Below, in pieces: positions 7,402 to 16,552 of a stretch of 64,000 nucleotides of DNA. The DNA is from CAVOJY01 sp963696405. GTDB lineage: Bacteria > Chloroflexota > Limnocylindria > Limnocylindrales > CSP1-4. Positions within the stretch are counted from its first letter, which is position 1. The number at the start of each line of letters is the position of its first letter. The translations under genes were made by a program, and so were the position numbers. The notes beneath the pieces were generated by a model. The model did no database searches and was not told where the DNA came from. It saw nothing but the letters and a program-made list of their open reading frames with translations. Location of the stretch: the NCBI GenBank assembly GCA_963696405.1, contig CAVOJY010000007.1, positions 62,001 to 126,000 on the forward strand, in the 5' to 3' direction.

Positions 7402-9129
7402 GTGAGAGCCACTCGCCCTGCGGCCCGCCCTGGGGGAACGGCTCCGCGAGCGCAGGGGAGGCGACCCCGCGTCGTGGTCGTCGGCGCAGGCTTCGCGGGG
7501 CTGGCCGCCGTCCGCGCGCTGGGGAAGGTCGCGGTCGAGGTCGTCCTGGTTGACCAACACAACTTCCATCTCTTCACCCCGCTCGCGTACCAGGTCGCCT
7601 CGGCCCTCCTGGATCCTTCCGAGATCGCCCACCCCGTGCGCGGGATCGTGAGGGGCCAGGGCAATGTCCGCTTCCGCCTGGGCACCGCGGCCGGGGTGGA
7701 CCTCGATGCCCGGGAGCTCGAGCTGGAGGACGGTCGTCTGCCCTACGACTACCTTGTGCTCGCCGCCGGCAGCGTGACCGACTTCTTCGGGAATGACACT
7801 CTCCGTGAGCACGCCTACCCGCTGAAAGACCTGCAGGACGCGCTCGACCTCCGGTATCGCGTGCTCGAGCAGTTCGAGACAGCATCGGTCACGCCCGACC
7901 CGGTCCTCAGGCGGCGGCTCCTGACCTTCGCAGTCGTGGGGGGTGGGCCCACCGGCGTGGAGTACGCCGGGGCGCTGTCCGAACTGATCCGCCTCGTGCT
8001 GCGCGGTGACTTCCCCGAGCTCGACGTGGACGACGTGCGGATCTACCTTCTCGAAGGCGCGGATCGAATCCTCGGCGCGTTCGAGCGGCGACTGGCTCGG
8101 GCGGCTTCGCGAATCCTCAGGCGAAAGGGCATCGCGGTTGTGCCGAGGGCCCTGGTGGCGGAGGTCGGCGATGGCATCATCAGGCTCTCCGATGGACGCG
8201 AGCTGGAGGCGGGCACCGTGGTGTGGACGGCCGGGGTCCGTGGCTCTGAGCTGGCTCGGACCCTGGGTCGGCCACTCGGGCGTGCCGGCCGCGTACCGGT
8301 TGCCCCGACGCTCCGGCTGCCCGGCTCGCGCGAGGTCTTCGTGATAGGTGACATGGCCGAGCTGAGCGATCGCGCGTCAGGCGGCGCACCGCTGCCGATG
8401 CTGGCGCCGGTGGCGATCCAGGAGGGTACGTACGCCGGCCGGGCCATCGCCGGCCTCCTCGAGGGACGGGACCCGGAGCCGTTCCGCTACCGCGACCGCG
8501 GCACGATGGCCACCATTGGTCGCAACGCTGCAGTCGCCCAGATCGGCCGCCTTCGCTTCGCCGGTCGGCTCGCCTGGCTCGCCTGGCTCTTCGTGCACCT
8601 GGCCCAGATCATCGGCTTCCGCAACCGGCTGGTTGTGCTCGTCAACTGGGCCTGGGACTACTTCTTCTACGACCGCCCGATCCGGCTCATGGCGAGCTCT
8701 GCTCGCGGAGCTGCGGTTGACACAGGCTCGCGGCCGATGCTACGGTCCGCGGCTTGCCCCGGCCGCGCCGGGGTCACGGTCGTCGACACGATGAACACGA
8801 AGGAGTCGGAGATGGCGAAGTACCTGCTCGCGTATCACGGTGGCGACATGCCGCAGAGCCCGGAGGAACAGGCCCGCATCATGGCGGCGTGGGAGAAGTG
8901 GTACGGCGCGCTCGGCCCTGCGGTGGTCGATCCGGGCAACCCCGTCGGTCACGCGCGGACCATTGCCCGCGATCGGTCCGTGAGCGAGGGTGGCGGTTCC
9001 AACCCGGTGAGTGGATACACGGTCATCCAGGCCGACACCCTGGACGCGGCGGTCGCCCTGGCCAGGGGATGCCCGGTTCTCGACGGCAACGGCAGCGTCG
9101 AGGTCTGCGAGACGTTCGACGTCATGTGA
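7402..9129 (+). CDS. Type II NADH dehydrogenase, in frame with a YCII domain
   Basis: Residues 1-430 form a flavin-dependent NADH:quinone oxidoreductase (NDH-2): FAD site VVVVGAGFAGLAAVRAL near residue 25, NAD site VVGGGPTGVEYAGAL near residue 178, and the ending FVHLAQIIGFRNRLVVLVNWAWDYFFYDRP, the amphipathic membrane-binding tail. NDH-2 feeds electrons to quinone without pumping protons. The GTG start is set by GAAGGAG four bases upstream. No stop codon separates this from the YCII protein at 8812, so a 575-residue fusion is predicted. The NDH-2 part is full length by itself, and a promoter and ribosome site lie inside the junction, so a lost stop or missed frameshift is likelier than a true fusion. 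Confidence 0.85.
   Translation: MRATRPAARPGGTAPRAQGRRPRVVVVGAGFAGLAAVRALGKVAVEVVLVDQHNFHLFTPLAYQVASALLDPSEIAHPVRGIVRGQGNVRFRLGTAAGVDLDARELELEDGRLPYDYLVLAAGSVTDFFGNDTLREHAYPLKDLQDALDLRYRVLEQFETASVTPDPVLRRRLLTFAVVGGGPTGVEYAGALSELIRLVLRGDFPELDVDDVRIYLLEGADRILGAFERRLARAASRILRRKGIAVVPRALVAEVGDGIIRLSDGRELEAGTVVWTAGVRGSELARTLGRPLGRAGRVPVAPTLRLPGSREVFVIGDMAELSDRASGGAPLPMLAPVAIQEGTYAGRAIAGLLEGRDPEPFRYRDRGTMATIGRNAAVAQIGRLRFAGRLAWLAWLFVHLAQIIGFRNRLVVLVNWAWDYFFYDRPIRLMASSARGAAVDTGSRPMLRSAACPGRAGVTVVDTMNTKESEMAKYLLAYHGGDMPQSPEEQARIMAAWEKWYGALGPAVVDPGNPVGHARTIARDRSVSEGGGSNPVSGYTVIQADTLDAAVALARGCPVLDGNGSVEVCETFDVM
8717..8746 (+). promoter_or_regulatory. Sigma-70-type promoter for the YCII gene
   Basis: A perfect -35 hexamer TTGACA (8717-8722) and TACGGT (8741-8746) are separated by 18 bases, 65 bases upstream of the YCII ATG. 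Its position inside the in-frame junction between NDH-2 and YCII argues that YCII is expressed as its own protein. Confidence 0.5.
8812..9129 (+). CDS. YCII-related domain protein
   Basis: A 105-residue protein beginning MAKYLLAYHGGDMPQSPEE, typical of the small YCII-like alpha/beta dimeric-barrel family, with the central GSNPVSGYTVIQADTLDAAVALARGCP segment that corresponds to the conserved sorting of the second strand and helix. Function within the family is mostly unknown. It has its own AAGGAG site six bases before the ATG and its own promoter, yet is in frame with the NDH-2 gene upstream. A second family member (a DGPF protein) lies at 11085. Confidence 0.8.
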   Translation: MAKYLLAYHGGDMPQSPEEQARIMAAWEKWYGALGPAVVDPGNPVGHARTIARDRSVSEGGGSNPVSGYTVIQADTLDAAVALARGCPVLDGNGSVEVCETFDVM

Positions 9130-9130
9130 C

Positions 9131-9192
9131 CGCCGCGGGGGGATGATCGCCGCGGGGGGATGATCGCGTCTGGGGCGTGATCGCCGCGGTGG
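9131..9192. repeat. 17-bp tandem repeat, about 3.6 copies
   Basis: CGCCGCGGGGGGATGAT is present twice exactly (9131-9147, 9148-9164), followed by a diverged copy (9165-9181) and the first 11 bases of a fourth. It starts right after the stop codon of the YCII gene and ends about 70 bases before the isomerase gene. Confidence 0.8.
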
Positions 9193-9262
9193 CGCGCTCG
9201 TCGTATCCTCGGCTCGAGACCAGCAGGCCCGGGCCGGCATGCCCGGTGCGAGGGAGAGCGCC

Positions 9263-10394
9263 ATGACCAGGGACCTCCGCCTCGACGCGATTCATCGACC
9301 CCTCCAACTCCCGTACCATCCGCTGTACCGCTTCTACCAGGGCGGCGGGCTCGCCCAGGGGTTCCGCGGGCTGCCCGCGCCGAAGGACAGCTGGTGGAGC
9401 GAGGACTGGGTCGGGTCGGTGACGACCGCCGGCAACCCCGACCCGGACGGCAACGTCCAGGGCCTCTCCCGGGTGGACGTGCCCGGAGTGGGCGAGGTCG
9501 CCCTCCGCGAGCTCGTCGAGGCGTACCCGGAGGAGATGATCGGCACGGCCTTCGCGGACCGCTGGGGGGTGACCACCGGTGTCCTTGTCAAACTCCTCGC
9601 GCCCGGGGGCCGCGTCCCGCTCCACGGCCACCCGAACCGCACCTGGGCCTCGGAGCACCTCGGTTCACCGTGGGGCAAGGCCGAGGCATGGATCCTGCTG
9701 GACACGCCCGGCACCGCCGAGGAGCCGCCGTACGCGGGGATCGGCTTCCGCGAGGGCGTGACGTACAAGGGCTTCCGTGCGGCGATGGATCGCCAGGACA
9801 GCGTCGAGCTCCGGGCGATGCTCCACCGTACCGAGATCCGCCCCGGCGAGACCTGGCTCGATGAATCCGCGCGTGCCTCACCTGCTCGGCCCGCAGCTCC
9901 TGTTCATCGAGATCCAGGAACCCTCCGACCACATCGTGATTCCCGAGTGGTGGGCGTCGGGCGTCGACCAGGACGCGGCGACGATGGGCCTGGGCTGGGA
10001 TCTGGCACTCGAGATGCTCGACTTCTCCGCGACGGTGACCCGGGAGGAGGCGCTTGGGCAGGCGCGTCAGCCGGAGACAGTGCTGCGATCGTCGGGCGGG
10101 GGCGCGGCCCGCGCCGACGGCGGGGCAACCCGGGAGACCCGGCTCTTCGCTCCCGATGCCCTGCAGTTCTTCGATGCGCACCGGCTCGAGGTAGCCGATC
10201 AGCTGCCGGTCGAGGACCGGCGCTTCTCCATCGACGTTGTGACCGGAGGCGATGGCTGGATCGAGGGCGAGTGGGGCCGGACGCCCATCGCGCGCGGCCG
10301 GACCTTCGCCACGGCGGCGTCCTTGCCGCACCGGTTCGTCGCCGGGTCGATCGCTCTCGAGGTCGTCCGTTGCATGGGCCCGGCCCTGGAGTAG
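9263..10394 (+). pseudogene. Class I mannose-6-phosphate isomerase-like cupin, frameshifted
   Basis: Two frames together give one class I phosphomannose isomerase of about 376 residues, an enzyme that interconverts mannose 6-phosphate and fructose 6-phosphate. The first frame carries VPLHGHPNRTWASEHLGSPWGKAEAW (the metal-binding cupin motif with two His and a Glu); the second carries VPHLLGPQLLFIEIQEPSDH, the next conserved cupin segment. Reading must shift between about 9862 and 9885, where one extra base puts the frame out by one. The ATG follows AGGGAG. The conserved sequence on both sides suggests a recent mutation or a sequence error, not old decay. Confidence 0.75.
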
Positions 10395-10481
10395 CGGAGT
10401 TGGCGCGACCGCGGACCGCGAACGCGGAGAGGGCGCACGTTGCCGCGCGCCCTCTCGTGGCCAGCTGGTCGGGCCGAGCGC

Positions 10482-10826
10482 CTACATGAGGCCGACGATG
10501 TGGCCCTCGGGGTCGGCGAAGAGCGCGATCGTCGTGCCCGGCGCGATCTCCGTGAGCGGCTGGATCACGCGACCGCCGCGAGCCTCGACGCGCCGGAGGG
10601 TAGCCGCCGCGTCGTCGGCGTGCACGTAGAACGTGACGTGTCCCGGTGACCCCGCGGGCGCCTGGCCGATGCCACCGCCGATGCCGTGGTCGCCCTCGGC
10701 CACCATCCCGTAGCCGTCCGGGTTGTTCGTGTCGAGCTTCCAGCCGAAGACGTCGGAGTAGAACCGCTGGAGCGCAGGTCCATCCTTGCCCAGGACCTCG
10801 AAGTGAACGACATGGCTTGCCATCAT
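10482..10826 (-). CDS. VOC/glyoxalase-fold protein
   Basis: A 114-residue vicinal-oxygen-chelate protein. It shows the paired beta-alpha-beta-beta-beta modules: an N-terminal HFEVLGKDGPALQRFYSDVFGW module and a C-terminal module ending ALFADPEGHIVGLM, the usual closing strand of this fold. The metal ligands of true glyoxalase I are not clearly conserved, so it may be a binding or resistance-type protein. The upstream ATG of an ATGATG pair is preceded by GGGAG. It is divergent from the DGPF/ECF pair downstream on the other strand; VOC, DGPF and ECF genes often occur together in soil bacteria. Confidence 0.8.
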   Translation of the reverse strand: MMASHVVHFEVLGKDGPALQRFYSDVFGWKLDTNNPDGYGMVAEGDHGIGGGIGQAPAGSPGHVTFYVHADDAAATLRRVEARGGRVIQPLTEIAPGTTIALFADPEGHIVGLM

Positions 10827-11084
10827 GAACTCCCTTTCCTGGCTTGCGCCGTCGGCCCCTGGTGGGCCGTAGCTCGACAAGACGAACGGGATGCGGGGGA
10901 ATCGACATCACCGCTCGACAGGGGGGCCGCCCGGGTGTACAAGTAGCGGCTGCCAGGAGGGCCCGGGAGGCGATGCTCTTCCGCCTTTCGGTCAATTCCG
11001 TCTCCGCCGTTCGTCTTCTCCGGGACGACAGGGCGAGCCGTTCGATCGGGTCGCCTCGACTCTTGTCCGCCGGAAGGAGAACCG

Positions 11085-11450
11085 ATGCAGTACCTGTTCC
11101 TCATCTACCAGCCCACCGCGACCGCCGAGCCGACCGAGGTCGAGATGGCTGCCATGTGGGAGGCCTACAGCGCGTTCAACCGGGAGGCCGTGGACCGCGG
11201 CGTGATTCGAGGAGGCGAAGCGCTCGCGCCCGTATCCGCGGCGACCACGGTCCGGGTTCGAGGCGCCAGCACGCTCATCACCGACGGCCCGTTCGCCGAG
11301 ACGAAAGAGACGCTGGGCGGCTACTACCTGCTCGATTGCCGGGACCTTGACGAGGCGATCGAGCTCGCCGCGAAGATCCCGGGCGCCCGCAACGGAGCGA
11401 TCGAGATCCGGCCGATCATCCCGACCCCCGAGCCCCGGGCATCGGCCTGA
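11085..11450 (+). CDS. DGPF/YCII-domain protein, partner of an ECF sigma factor
   Basis: A 121-residue protein of the DGPF subfamily of YCII proteins. The name-giving motif is visible as TDGPFAETKETLGGYYLLDC. An AAGGAG site precedes the ATG. Ten bases downstream begins the ECF sigma factor gene. This pairing is a well-known arrangement in Actinobacteria, Chloroflexi and Proteobacteria, in which the DGPF protein is thought to act with or be controlled by the sigma factor, though its biochemical role is not settled. Confidence 0.88.
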   Translation: MQYLFLIYQPTATAEPTEVEMAAMWEAYSAFNREAVDRGVIRGGEALAPVSAATTVRVRGASTLITDGPFAETKETLGGYYLLDCRDLDEAIELAAKIPGARNGAIEIRPIIPTPEPRASA

Positions 11451-11460
11451 GCAGCGGCGC

Positions 11461-12808
11461 GTGGACGACGCGGGGCACGCCGATCGACCTGGAACCTCTC
11501 CGGAGCCGGCCGGCCCTCACGATATCGTCGACCGCGTGTTCCGCGAAGAAGCGGGGCACGCGGTGGCGACGCTCATCCGGGTCCTCGGTGACTTCGACCT
11601 TGCCGAGGAGGCCGTCCAGGACGCCTTCGTCGTTGCGCTGGAGCGCTGGCCGGTCGATGGCGTCCCCGCGAACCCGTACGCGTGGATCCTGACCACGGCC
11701 CGCCGCCGGGCGATCGACCGGATCCGGCGCGCCCGCCGGCTGGTGGACAAGCTCGAGCTCCTTCGCTCGCAGCAGATCGCCGAAGGGGAAGGGCTGGCGG
11801 ATCTCGGCGGCGAAGCGCCATCCGGCGGAGCGGACCAGGCCCAGTACCCGGGAGAGGGCACCGACGTGGACGATCGACTGCGGCTCATCTTCACCTGTTG
11901 CCACCCGGCGCTCCAGCTCGACGCGCGCGTGGCGCTGACCCTTCGCGCCCTCGGCGGGCTCCAGACCCCGGAGATCGCCCGCGCCTTTCTCGTCCCCGAG
12001 TCCACCATGGCACAGCGCCTCGTCCGTGCGAAGCGGAAGATCCGCGACGCCGGGATCCCGTACCGGGTGCCACCCGCGGAGCAGCTGCCCGAACGGCTCG
12101 ACGGTGTCCTGGGCGTTCTCTACCTCGTCTTCAACGAGGGGTACTCGGCGAGCACGGGCGACTCGCTCATGCGCCGCGAGCTCTCTTCGGAGGCGATACG
12201 CCTTGGCCGCGTGCTGTCGGACCTGATGCCTGGAGAGCCCGAGGCGCTCGGCCTCCTCGCCCTCATGCTGCTCCAGGACGCTCGTCGTAATTCGCGGGTG
12301 AGCCCCGCGGGCGACCTGGTCCTGCTCGCCGACCAGGATCGATCGCAGTGGGACAGCCGGCAGATCGAGGAGGGGGCTGCGCTCATCGAGCGTGCCCTGA
12401 GGATGGGCCGACCCGGTCCGTACCAGCTCCAGGCGGCCATCGCGGCCGTTCACAACCAGGCGCGGGCAGCCGAGTCCACGGACTGGCGCCAGATCACCGC
12501 GTTGTACGGCGAACTGAACCGCCTCGCGCCCTCCCCGGTGGTCGAGCTGAACCGGGCGGTCGCCGTCGCGATGCTGCAGGGACCCGAAGCAGGCCTCGCG
12601 CTCGTGGACCCCCTGCTGGGCTCGGAGCGAGACCCCGGGCAGCTCGCCCGGTATCACCTGGCACATGCCGCGCGCGCGGACATGCTTCGCCGGCTCGGCC
12701 GTCGGGCGGAGGCGGCCGGCAGCGTACCGGACCGCCCTCGAGATCACGGCGAACGAGGCCGAGCGGCGCTTCCTCCAGATGCGGCTGCGCGAGACGCTGG
12801 ACGCCTGA
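11461..12808 (+). CDS. Long ECF sigma factor with C-terminal helical repeat domain, frameshifted near its end
   Basis: An alternative sigma factor of the long ECF type paired with DGPF proteins. Sigma region 2 is at residues 20-95 (EEAVQDAFVVALERWP, then NPYAWILTTARRRAIDRIR), region 4 at about 145-200 (LRALGGLQTPEIARAFLVPES), and a TPR-like C-terminal domain of about 220 residues follows (VLYLVFNEGYSAS, RAVAVAMLQGPEAGLALVD). The frame slips by one base near 12714-12722: removing one G from GCGGCCGGCAGCG restores the expected ending AYRTALEITANEAERRF and a TGA at 12806. The GTG start has no clear ribosome site and is provisional. Confidence 0.82.
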
Positions 12809-12849
12809 TCGGGGCTCGCGCGGCCTCACCGCCGGGCTCTGGCGGTCGC

Positions 12850-13116
12850 CTACTCCTCGACCCAGATCTGGTCGTGCTCGCGGACGTGGTCGTCGACTTT
12901 GAGCGCCACGTCGTCACCCGGATCGGCGGCCTCGACAGACCGGTGATCAACCTCCATCGACCGCACCGGCTGCACCAGGTCGGTCGTGTGCCCGCGCAGG
13001 TGGATCTGGTCCCCAACCTTCAGGGGTGCCGTGAGCTTGACTGCCGCCACCCCGAGGTGCGAGTAGTAGTGGGTGACGATCCCGATGGCCTCTTCCTGCA
13101 AGTGCGTATCGGACAT
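12850..13116 (-). CDS. Small EF-Tu domain 2-like protein
   Basis: An 88-residue protein that looks like a lone translation-factor beta-barrel (EF-Tu domain 2 fold): IGIVTHYYSHLGVAAVKLTAPLKVGDQIHLRG, then a second half with VDHRSVEAADPGDDVALKVDD. There is no GTPase domain. Such free-standing barrels are seen as translation-elongation-factor-like proteins and as the C-terminal part of U32 peptidases; their role is unknown. GGAGGAG lies upstream of the ATG. A longer in-frame extension upstream is shadow sequence. Confidence 0.78.
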   Translation of the reverse strand: MSDTHLQEEAIGIVTHYYSHLGVAAVKLTAPLKVGDQIHLRGHTTDLVQPVRSMEVDHRSVEAADPGDDVALKVDDHVREHDQIWVEE

Positions 13117-13203
13117 CCTCTTGCTCCTCCCCGGCTTCCGCAGCACGCCGCCAACCCCGCGGCTCGTTCCTCCCGCCCAAACGCTACACCCGCGCAGCCC
13201 GCA

Positions 13204-13237
13204 GGTCGAGAGGCACGCCTGGTCGAGAGGCACGCCT
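13204..13237. repeat. 17-bp tandem duplication
   Basis: GGTCGAGAGGCACGCCT is present twice without mismatch, in the space between the EF-Tu-like gene and the divergent methyltransferase gene. It has the same unit length as the repeat at 9131 but a different sequence. Confidence 0.8.
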
Positions 13238-13280
13238 GGATGGCGGCACGTCGCGGCCCGGCGTGCGACCATCGTCGGCG

Positions 13281-13805
13281 ATGGACCACGCCGAGCACGT
13301 CATGCTCCTTCGGGACGGCGTCCCGGCCGGCGGCGCCTGGGCCGACCTCGGATCGGGTGCCGGCGCCTTCACGCTCGCGTTGGCCGACCTTGTCGGCGCG
13401 ACGGGCGAGATCTACTCGGTCGACCGCGACGCCGGCGCGCTGCGGACGCAGGAGCGGGCGCTTCGCCTGCGCTTTCCCGCCGTGCCCGTCCGCTCGATCC
13501 AGGCGGACTTCACGCGGCCACTCGAGCTTCCGCCGCTCGACGGAATCGTCATGGCCAACTCCCTCCACTTCCAGCGCGACAAGCGGCCGGTGCTGTCGCT
13601 CGTGAGGGGCTACCTGAAGCCCGGCGGGCGGCTGATCCTCGTCGAGTACAACGTCGATCGAGGGAACCCGTGGGTGCCGTACCCGATCTCGTACCGGTCC
13701 TGGGTGAAGCTCGCGGCGCGCTGCCAGTTCCGCGAGACCCGGATGCTCGCCACCGTCCCCAGCGGCTTCCTGGACGAGATCTACGCCGCGCAGAGCCTGC
13801 GCTGA
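13281..13805 (+). CDS. Class I SAM-dependent methyltransferase
   Basis: A 174-residue Rossmann-fold methyltransferase. Motif I is WADLGSGAGAFTLALAD (SAM binding), followed by the acidic residue in YSVDRD, motif IV-like GIVMANSLHFQRD and motif V/VI-like YLKPGGRLILVEYN. It resembles UbiE/Methyltransf_11 members acting on small molecules. The substrate is unknown. ATG 13281 was chosen because the conserved fold starts soon after; a GTG six codons earlier is possible. It is transcribed away from the EF-Tu-like gene. Confidence 0.83.
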   Translation: MDHAEHVMLLRDGVPAGGAWADLGSGAGAFTLALADLVGATGEIYSVDRDAGALRTQERALRLRFPAVPVRSIQADFTRPLELPPLDGIVMANSLHFQRDKRPVLSLVRGYLKPGGRLILVEYNVDRGNPWVPYPISYRSWVKLAARCQFRETRMLATVPSGFLDEIYAAQSLR

Positions 13806-13821
13806 CCGCCTGCGGACGCCG

Positions 13822-14151
13822 TCAGCCCAGGCCAAACCCGCGGGCGACGGCGACAATGATGACTCCCACCACGAGCCCTGGGAGGAGGTTTCGGCGCCAG
13901 GCCATCAGCACGATCGACGCCCCGACGGCCAGCCACTCGATCCCGACGTGGAAGGATGGCCCGTCATCCGTCGCGACCACCATGACGCTCACCGCGGCAA
14001 GTGCGGCGAGGACCGCCGGTCCCACGAGCCGGAGGTAGTCCAGCGCGCGCTCGGGCAGCCGCTCGATGCCGGGGGCCAGGAGCGGGATGGCCCGCGACGG
14101 GTACGTGACCGCCGCCATGAGAACCGCCAGCAGCACGAGCTCGCTGCTCAT
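13822..14151 (-). CDS. azlD: AzlD-type branched-chain amino acid exporter subunit
   Basis: A 109-residue membrane protein with four helices and the family motif AVTYPSRAIPLL near the N-terminus, followed by LRLVGPAVLAALAA. AzlD is the small partner of AzlC in exporters of branched-chain amino acids or analogues. Its ATG overlaps the azlC stop by four bases (ATGA), so the pair is coupled. It is the last gene of a run that also includes a HAD gene. Confidence 0.9.
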   Translation of the reverse strand: MSSELVLLAVLMAAVTYPSRAIPLLAPGIERLPERALDYLRLVGPAVLAALAAVSVMVVATDDGPSFHVGIEWLAVGASIVLMAWRRNLLPGLVVGVIIVAVARGFGLG

Positions 14152-14897
14152 GGAAGGCCCGTCTCGTCGATCGGCTTCACCGCGGCCTCGACCAGTGGCC
14201 GGGGGGTCGCCAACGCGGCCAGCGGACCGAGCAGACCACCCGCGACGATCCCGACCCCGGGTCCGGCGGCGAGGCTGACGACGACCCCGACACTTGCTCC
14301 CACCGCCGCCGCCACGAGCTCACGCCGGCCGGTCACCAGGCCCACGCACAGCCCGGCCATCGCTGCAGGGAACACCGCGTCGAGCCCGTAGCGGGAGGGA
14401 TCTGCGATCTGGCCGCCGAGGACCACCCCTGCCAGCGTCGCGAGGTTCCACGGGATGAACGTCGACCACGTCGCGGCGATCCAGTAGCCGCGCTCGTCCG
14501 CCCGGCCCAGCCGCCGGAAGTGGGCTATCGAGAGCGCGAACGCCTCATCGGTAAGGACGTGGGCCATGGCCACCCGACGGAGGAACGAGCGATCCCTGAG
14601 CCACGGGGCGAGCGCCGCCGAGTACAGGAGGTGGCGCGCGTTGAGAAGGGCCGTGAGCACGACGACGCCCGGCCACGCGAGCCCCCCGGCGACGTAGCCG
14701 ACAGCGGCGAACTGGGACGCGCCGGCGAACACGAGGAGGCTCATCACCATGGCCTCGAGCGGGCTGAAGCCGGCGTTCCTGGCTGTCAGCCCATAGACGA
14801 GCCCGAAGCTCGCCGACGAGACGGCGATGCCCGCGATCTCGGTCCACAGGCGGCGCCGCGAGGCCGCGAGTTCCTGTGGCGACGATCCTGCGGTCAT
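14148..14897 (-). CDS. azlC: AzlC-type branched-chain amino acid exporter
   Basis: A 249-residue permease subunit. Signatures of the AzlC family are SSASFGLVYGLTARNAGFSPLEAMVMSLLVFAGASQF and the LLNARHLLYSAALAPWL loop. About seven helices are visible. The start is uncertain: ATG 14897 gives a family-like length, while GTG 14924 would overlap the stop of the upstream HAD gene by four bases (GTGA), which hints at translational coupling. Neither has a strong ribosome site. Confidence 0.88.
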   Translation of the reverse strand: MTAGSSPQELAASRRRLWTEIAGIAVSSASFGLVYGLTARNAGFSPLEAMVMSLLVFAGASQFAAVGYVAGGLAWPGVVVLTALLNARHLLYSAALAPWLRDRSFLRRVAMAHVLTDEAFALSIAHFRRLGRADERGYWIAATWSTFIPWNLATLAGVVLGGQIADPSRYGLDAVFPAAMAGLCVGLVTGRRELVAAAVGASVGVVVSLAAGPGVGIVAGGLLGPLAALATPRPLVEAAVKPIDETGLP

Positions 14898-14920
14898 GTC
14901 CGGCTCGTGATCAGGTGCCG

Positions 14921-15634
14921 TCACTCGGGGACGAGGGCGTCGATGATCTCGGCGAGGCCGCACAGATCGGGCAACTCGCCGGCACGCGCAAGGTCGCTCG
15001 CCTCGGCCATGCGGTTGATCCAGACACAGCGAAGGCCGAGCTGGGCGCACGGCGCCACATCATGGAACAGGGAGGCCGCCACGTGGACGTGGCGCCCCGG
15101 GTCCGCGCGACTCTCCTGGAAGAAGACCTCCCAATGACCGCGCGCGGGCTTGTACGAGCCGATCTCCGAGGCGACGATCCGCAGATCCACCGGCACGCCG
15201 ACGGCCCGGATCGAAGCGTCGAGCAGATCGGGATCAGTGTTCGAGAGGATGGCGATCTTCCAGCCATGCGCTCGAACCCTCACCAGTTCTGCCGGGACCT
15301 CGGGGAAGACCGGCCATCCCGGCAGTGACGCCCCGAGGGCATCCTCTCTGCCAGCCGGCACGACCAGGCGAGCGGCGTCCGCCAGCCTCGCCAGGGTTTC
15401 CGCCATGACCACGCGATAGGAGATCCCCCGGCCGGCCTGGACGGCGGGCTCGATCCGGTGATACCCGGCCAGGAGCGCATGGGCATCTTCATCCGGCCAC
15501 ACGCTCCCCAGCGCTGCCCGGATGCCACCCATCCAGTCAAGCAGCGTGCCGTAGCAGTCGAAGGTCGCCCAGCGCTCGCTCACTCCCCAGAGTCTATCGG
15601 CCGCGAGGGCCTCCCGAACGCGCTGCGAGGACAT
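14921..15634 (-). CDS. HAD hydrolase of the L-2-haloacid dehalogenase type
   Basis: A 237-residue HAD-superfamily hydrolase. Motif I is ATFDCYGTLLDW, with the nucleophile Asp and general-acid-like Tyr-Gly-Thr pattern of the haloacid dehalogenase branch; motif II is IAILSNTD; motif III has the Lys in GSYKPARGHWEVFF; motif IV is HVAASLFHDVAPC. Substrates in this branch range from haloacids to sugar phosphates, and none is implied by the neighbours. GTG 15583 is an alternative start nearer motif I. It is divergent from the membrane gene at 15659 and apparently upstream of azlCD in one unit. Confidence 0.82.
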   Translation of the reverse strand: MSSQRVREALAADRLWGVSERWATFDCYGTLLDWMGGIRAALGSVWPDEDAHALLAGYHRIEPAVQAGRGISYRVVMAETLARLADAARLVVPAGREDALGASLPGWPVFPEVPAELVRVRAHGWKIAILSNTDPDLLDASIRAVGVPVDLRIVASEIGSYKPARGHWEVFFQESRADPGRHVHVAASLFHDVAPCAQLGLRCVWINRMAEASDLARAGELPDLCGLAEIIDALVPE

Positions 15635-15658
15635 GAGATCAGTCGCTAACCTGACGGG

Positions 15659-16456
15659 ATGCCACCGGTCCTGCTCAAGCTGCTCCTGACGCCTCTCGTC
15701 ATCGGCGGCGCAAGCCTGGCCGGGCACCGATGGGGGCCCGCCATCGGGGGCTGGATGGTGTCGCTCCCGCTGATCTCCGGCCCCGTTGTGTTCTTCCTCG
15801 CCATCGATCAGGGTGCGTCGTTTGCCGCGGAGGCGGCCAGGGGCTCCTGCGCCGGCAACGCCGCGCTTGCCGTCTGTTTCCTCGCCTACGCGCGGGTGGC
15901 ACGCCGAGCGCAGTGGCAGGCGGCAGTGGGCGCGGCGACACTCGGCTGGGCGGTCGGCGCGATCGCCCTCCAGCCCGCCCTGGCCTGGCCGGTCGCCGCC
16001 GTGTTCGTGGCGGTCGTTGCGGTTGTGCTCGTCGCGCTCCGCTTGATGCCCGCGAAGACCGGGCCTCGACCACTCGCAGCCGCACCCCGCTGGGAGGTGC
16101 CGTTCCGGATGGCCGTGGGCACGGCAGTCGTGCTCGTCCTGACGGCAGCCGCACCGTACCTGGGCGCGGGCCTCGCCGGCCTGTTCGCGATGCTGCCGGT
16201 CATCACCCTCGTTCTCAGCGTCTTCACCCAACGACGGGAGGGGGCCGGCAGCACCACGGAGTTCCTGCGCGGCGATCTCGCCGGCCTGATTGGGACGGCC
16301 GCATTCCTGGCGGTCGTCGGCGGCTCGATCGAAGGGCTCGGCATCGCGGCGTCCTTCGGTGCCGCAATCGTCACGACGATCGTGATCCAGAGCGTGACGC
16401 TGCGTGCCCTGCGAACCGGGAGTGCCTCGAGTCTCACCCTCCCGCGAGCAGGCTGA
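15659..16456 (+). CDS. Hypothetical ten-helix membrane protein
   Basis: A 265-residue integral membrane protein with eight to ten hydrophobic segments arranged as two similar halves, each starting with a Gly/Leu-rich helix followed by a Pro-containing one (WMVSLPLISGPVVFFLAID in the first, GLFAMLPVITLVLSVF in the second). The inner repeat suggests a transporter or permease, but I do not recognise the family. Only 24 bases separate its start from the divergent HAD gene, so both promoters must overlap. Confidence 0.72.
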   Translation: MPPVLLKLLLTPLVIGGASLAGHRWGPAIGGWMVSLPLISGPVVFFLAIDQGASFAAEAARGSCAGNAALAVCFLAYARVARRAQWQAAVGAATLGWAVGAIALQPALAWPVAAVFVAVVAVVLVALRLMPAKTGPRPLAAAPRWEVPFRMAVGTAVVLVLTAAAPYLGAGLAGLFAMLPVITLVLSVFTQRREGAGSTTEFLRGDLAGLIGTAAFLAVVGGSIEGLGIAASFGAAIVTTIVIQSVTLRALRTGSASSLTLPRAG

Positions 16457-16552
16457 GCACGACAGCCGCCGGCGGCAGACCGGCGGCCGAGCGCCGCCGC
16501 CGTCCTCGCACGGCGTCGCGGGCCGGTCCGGCCTGGGCGCGGCAGCCGTCGC

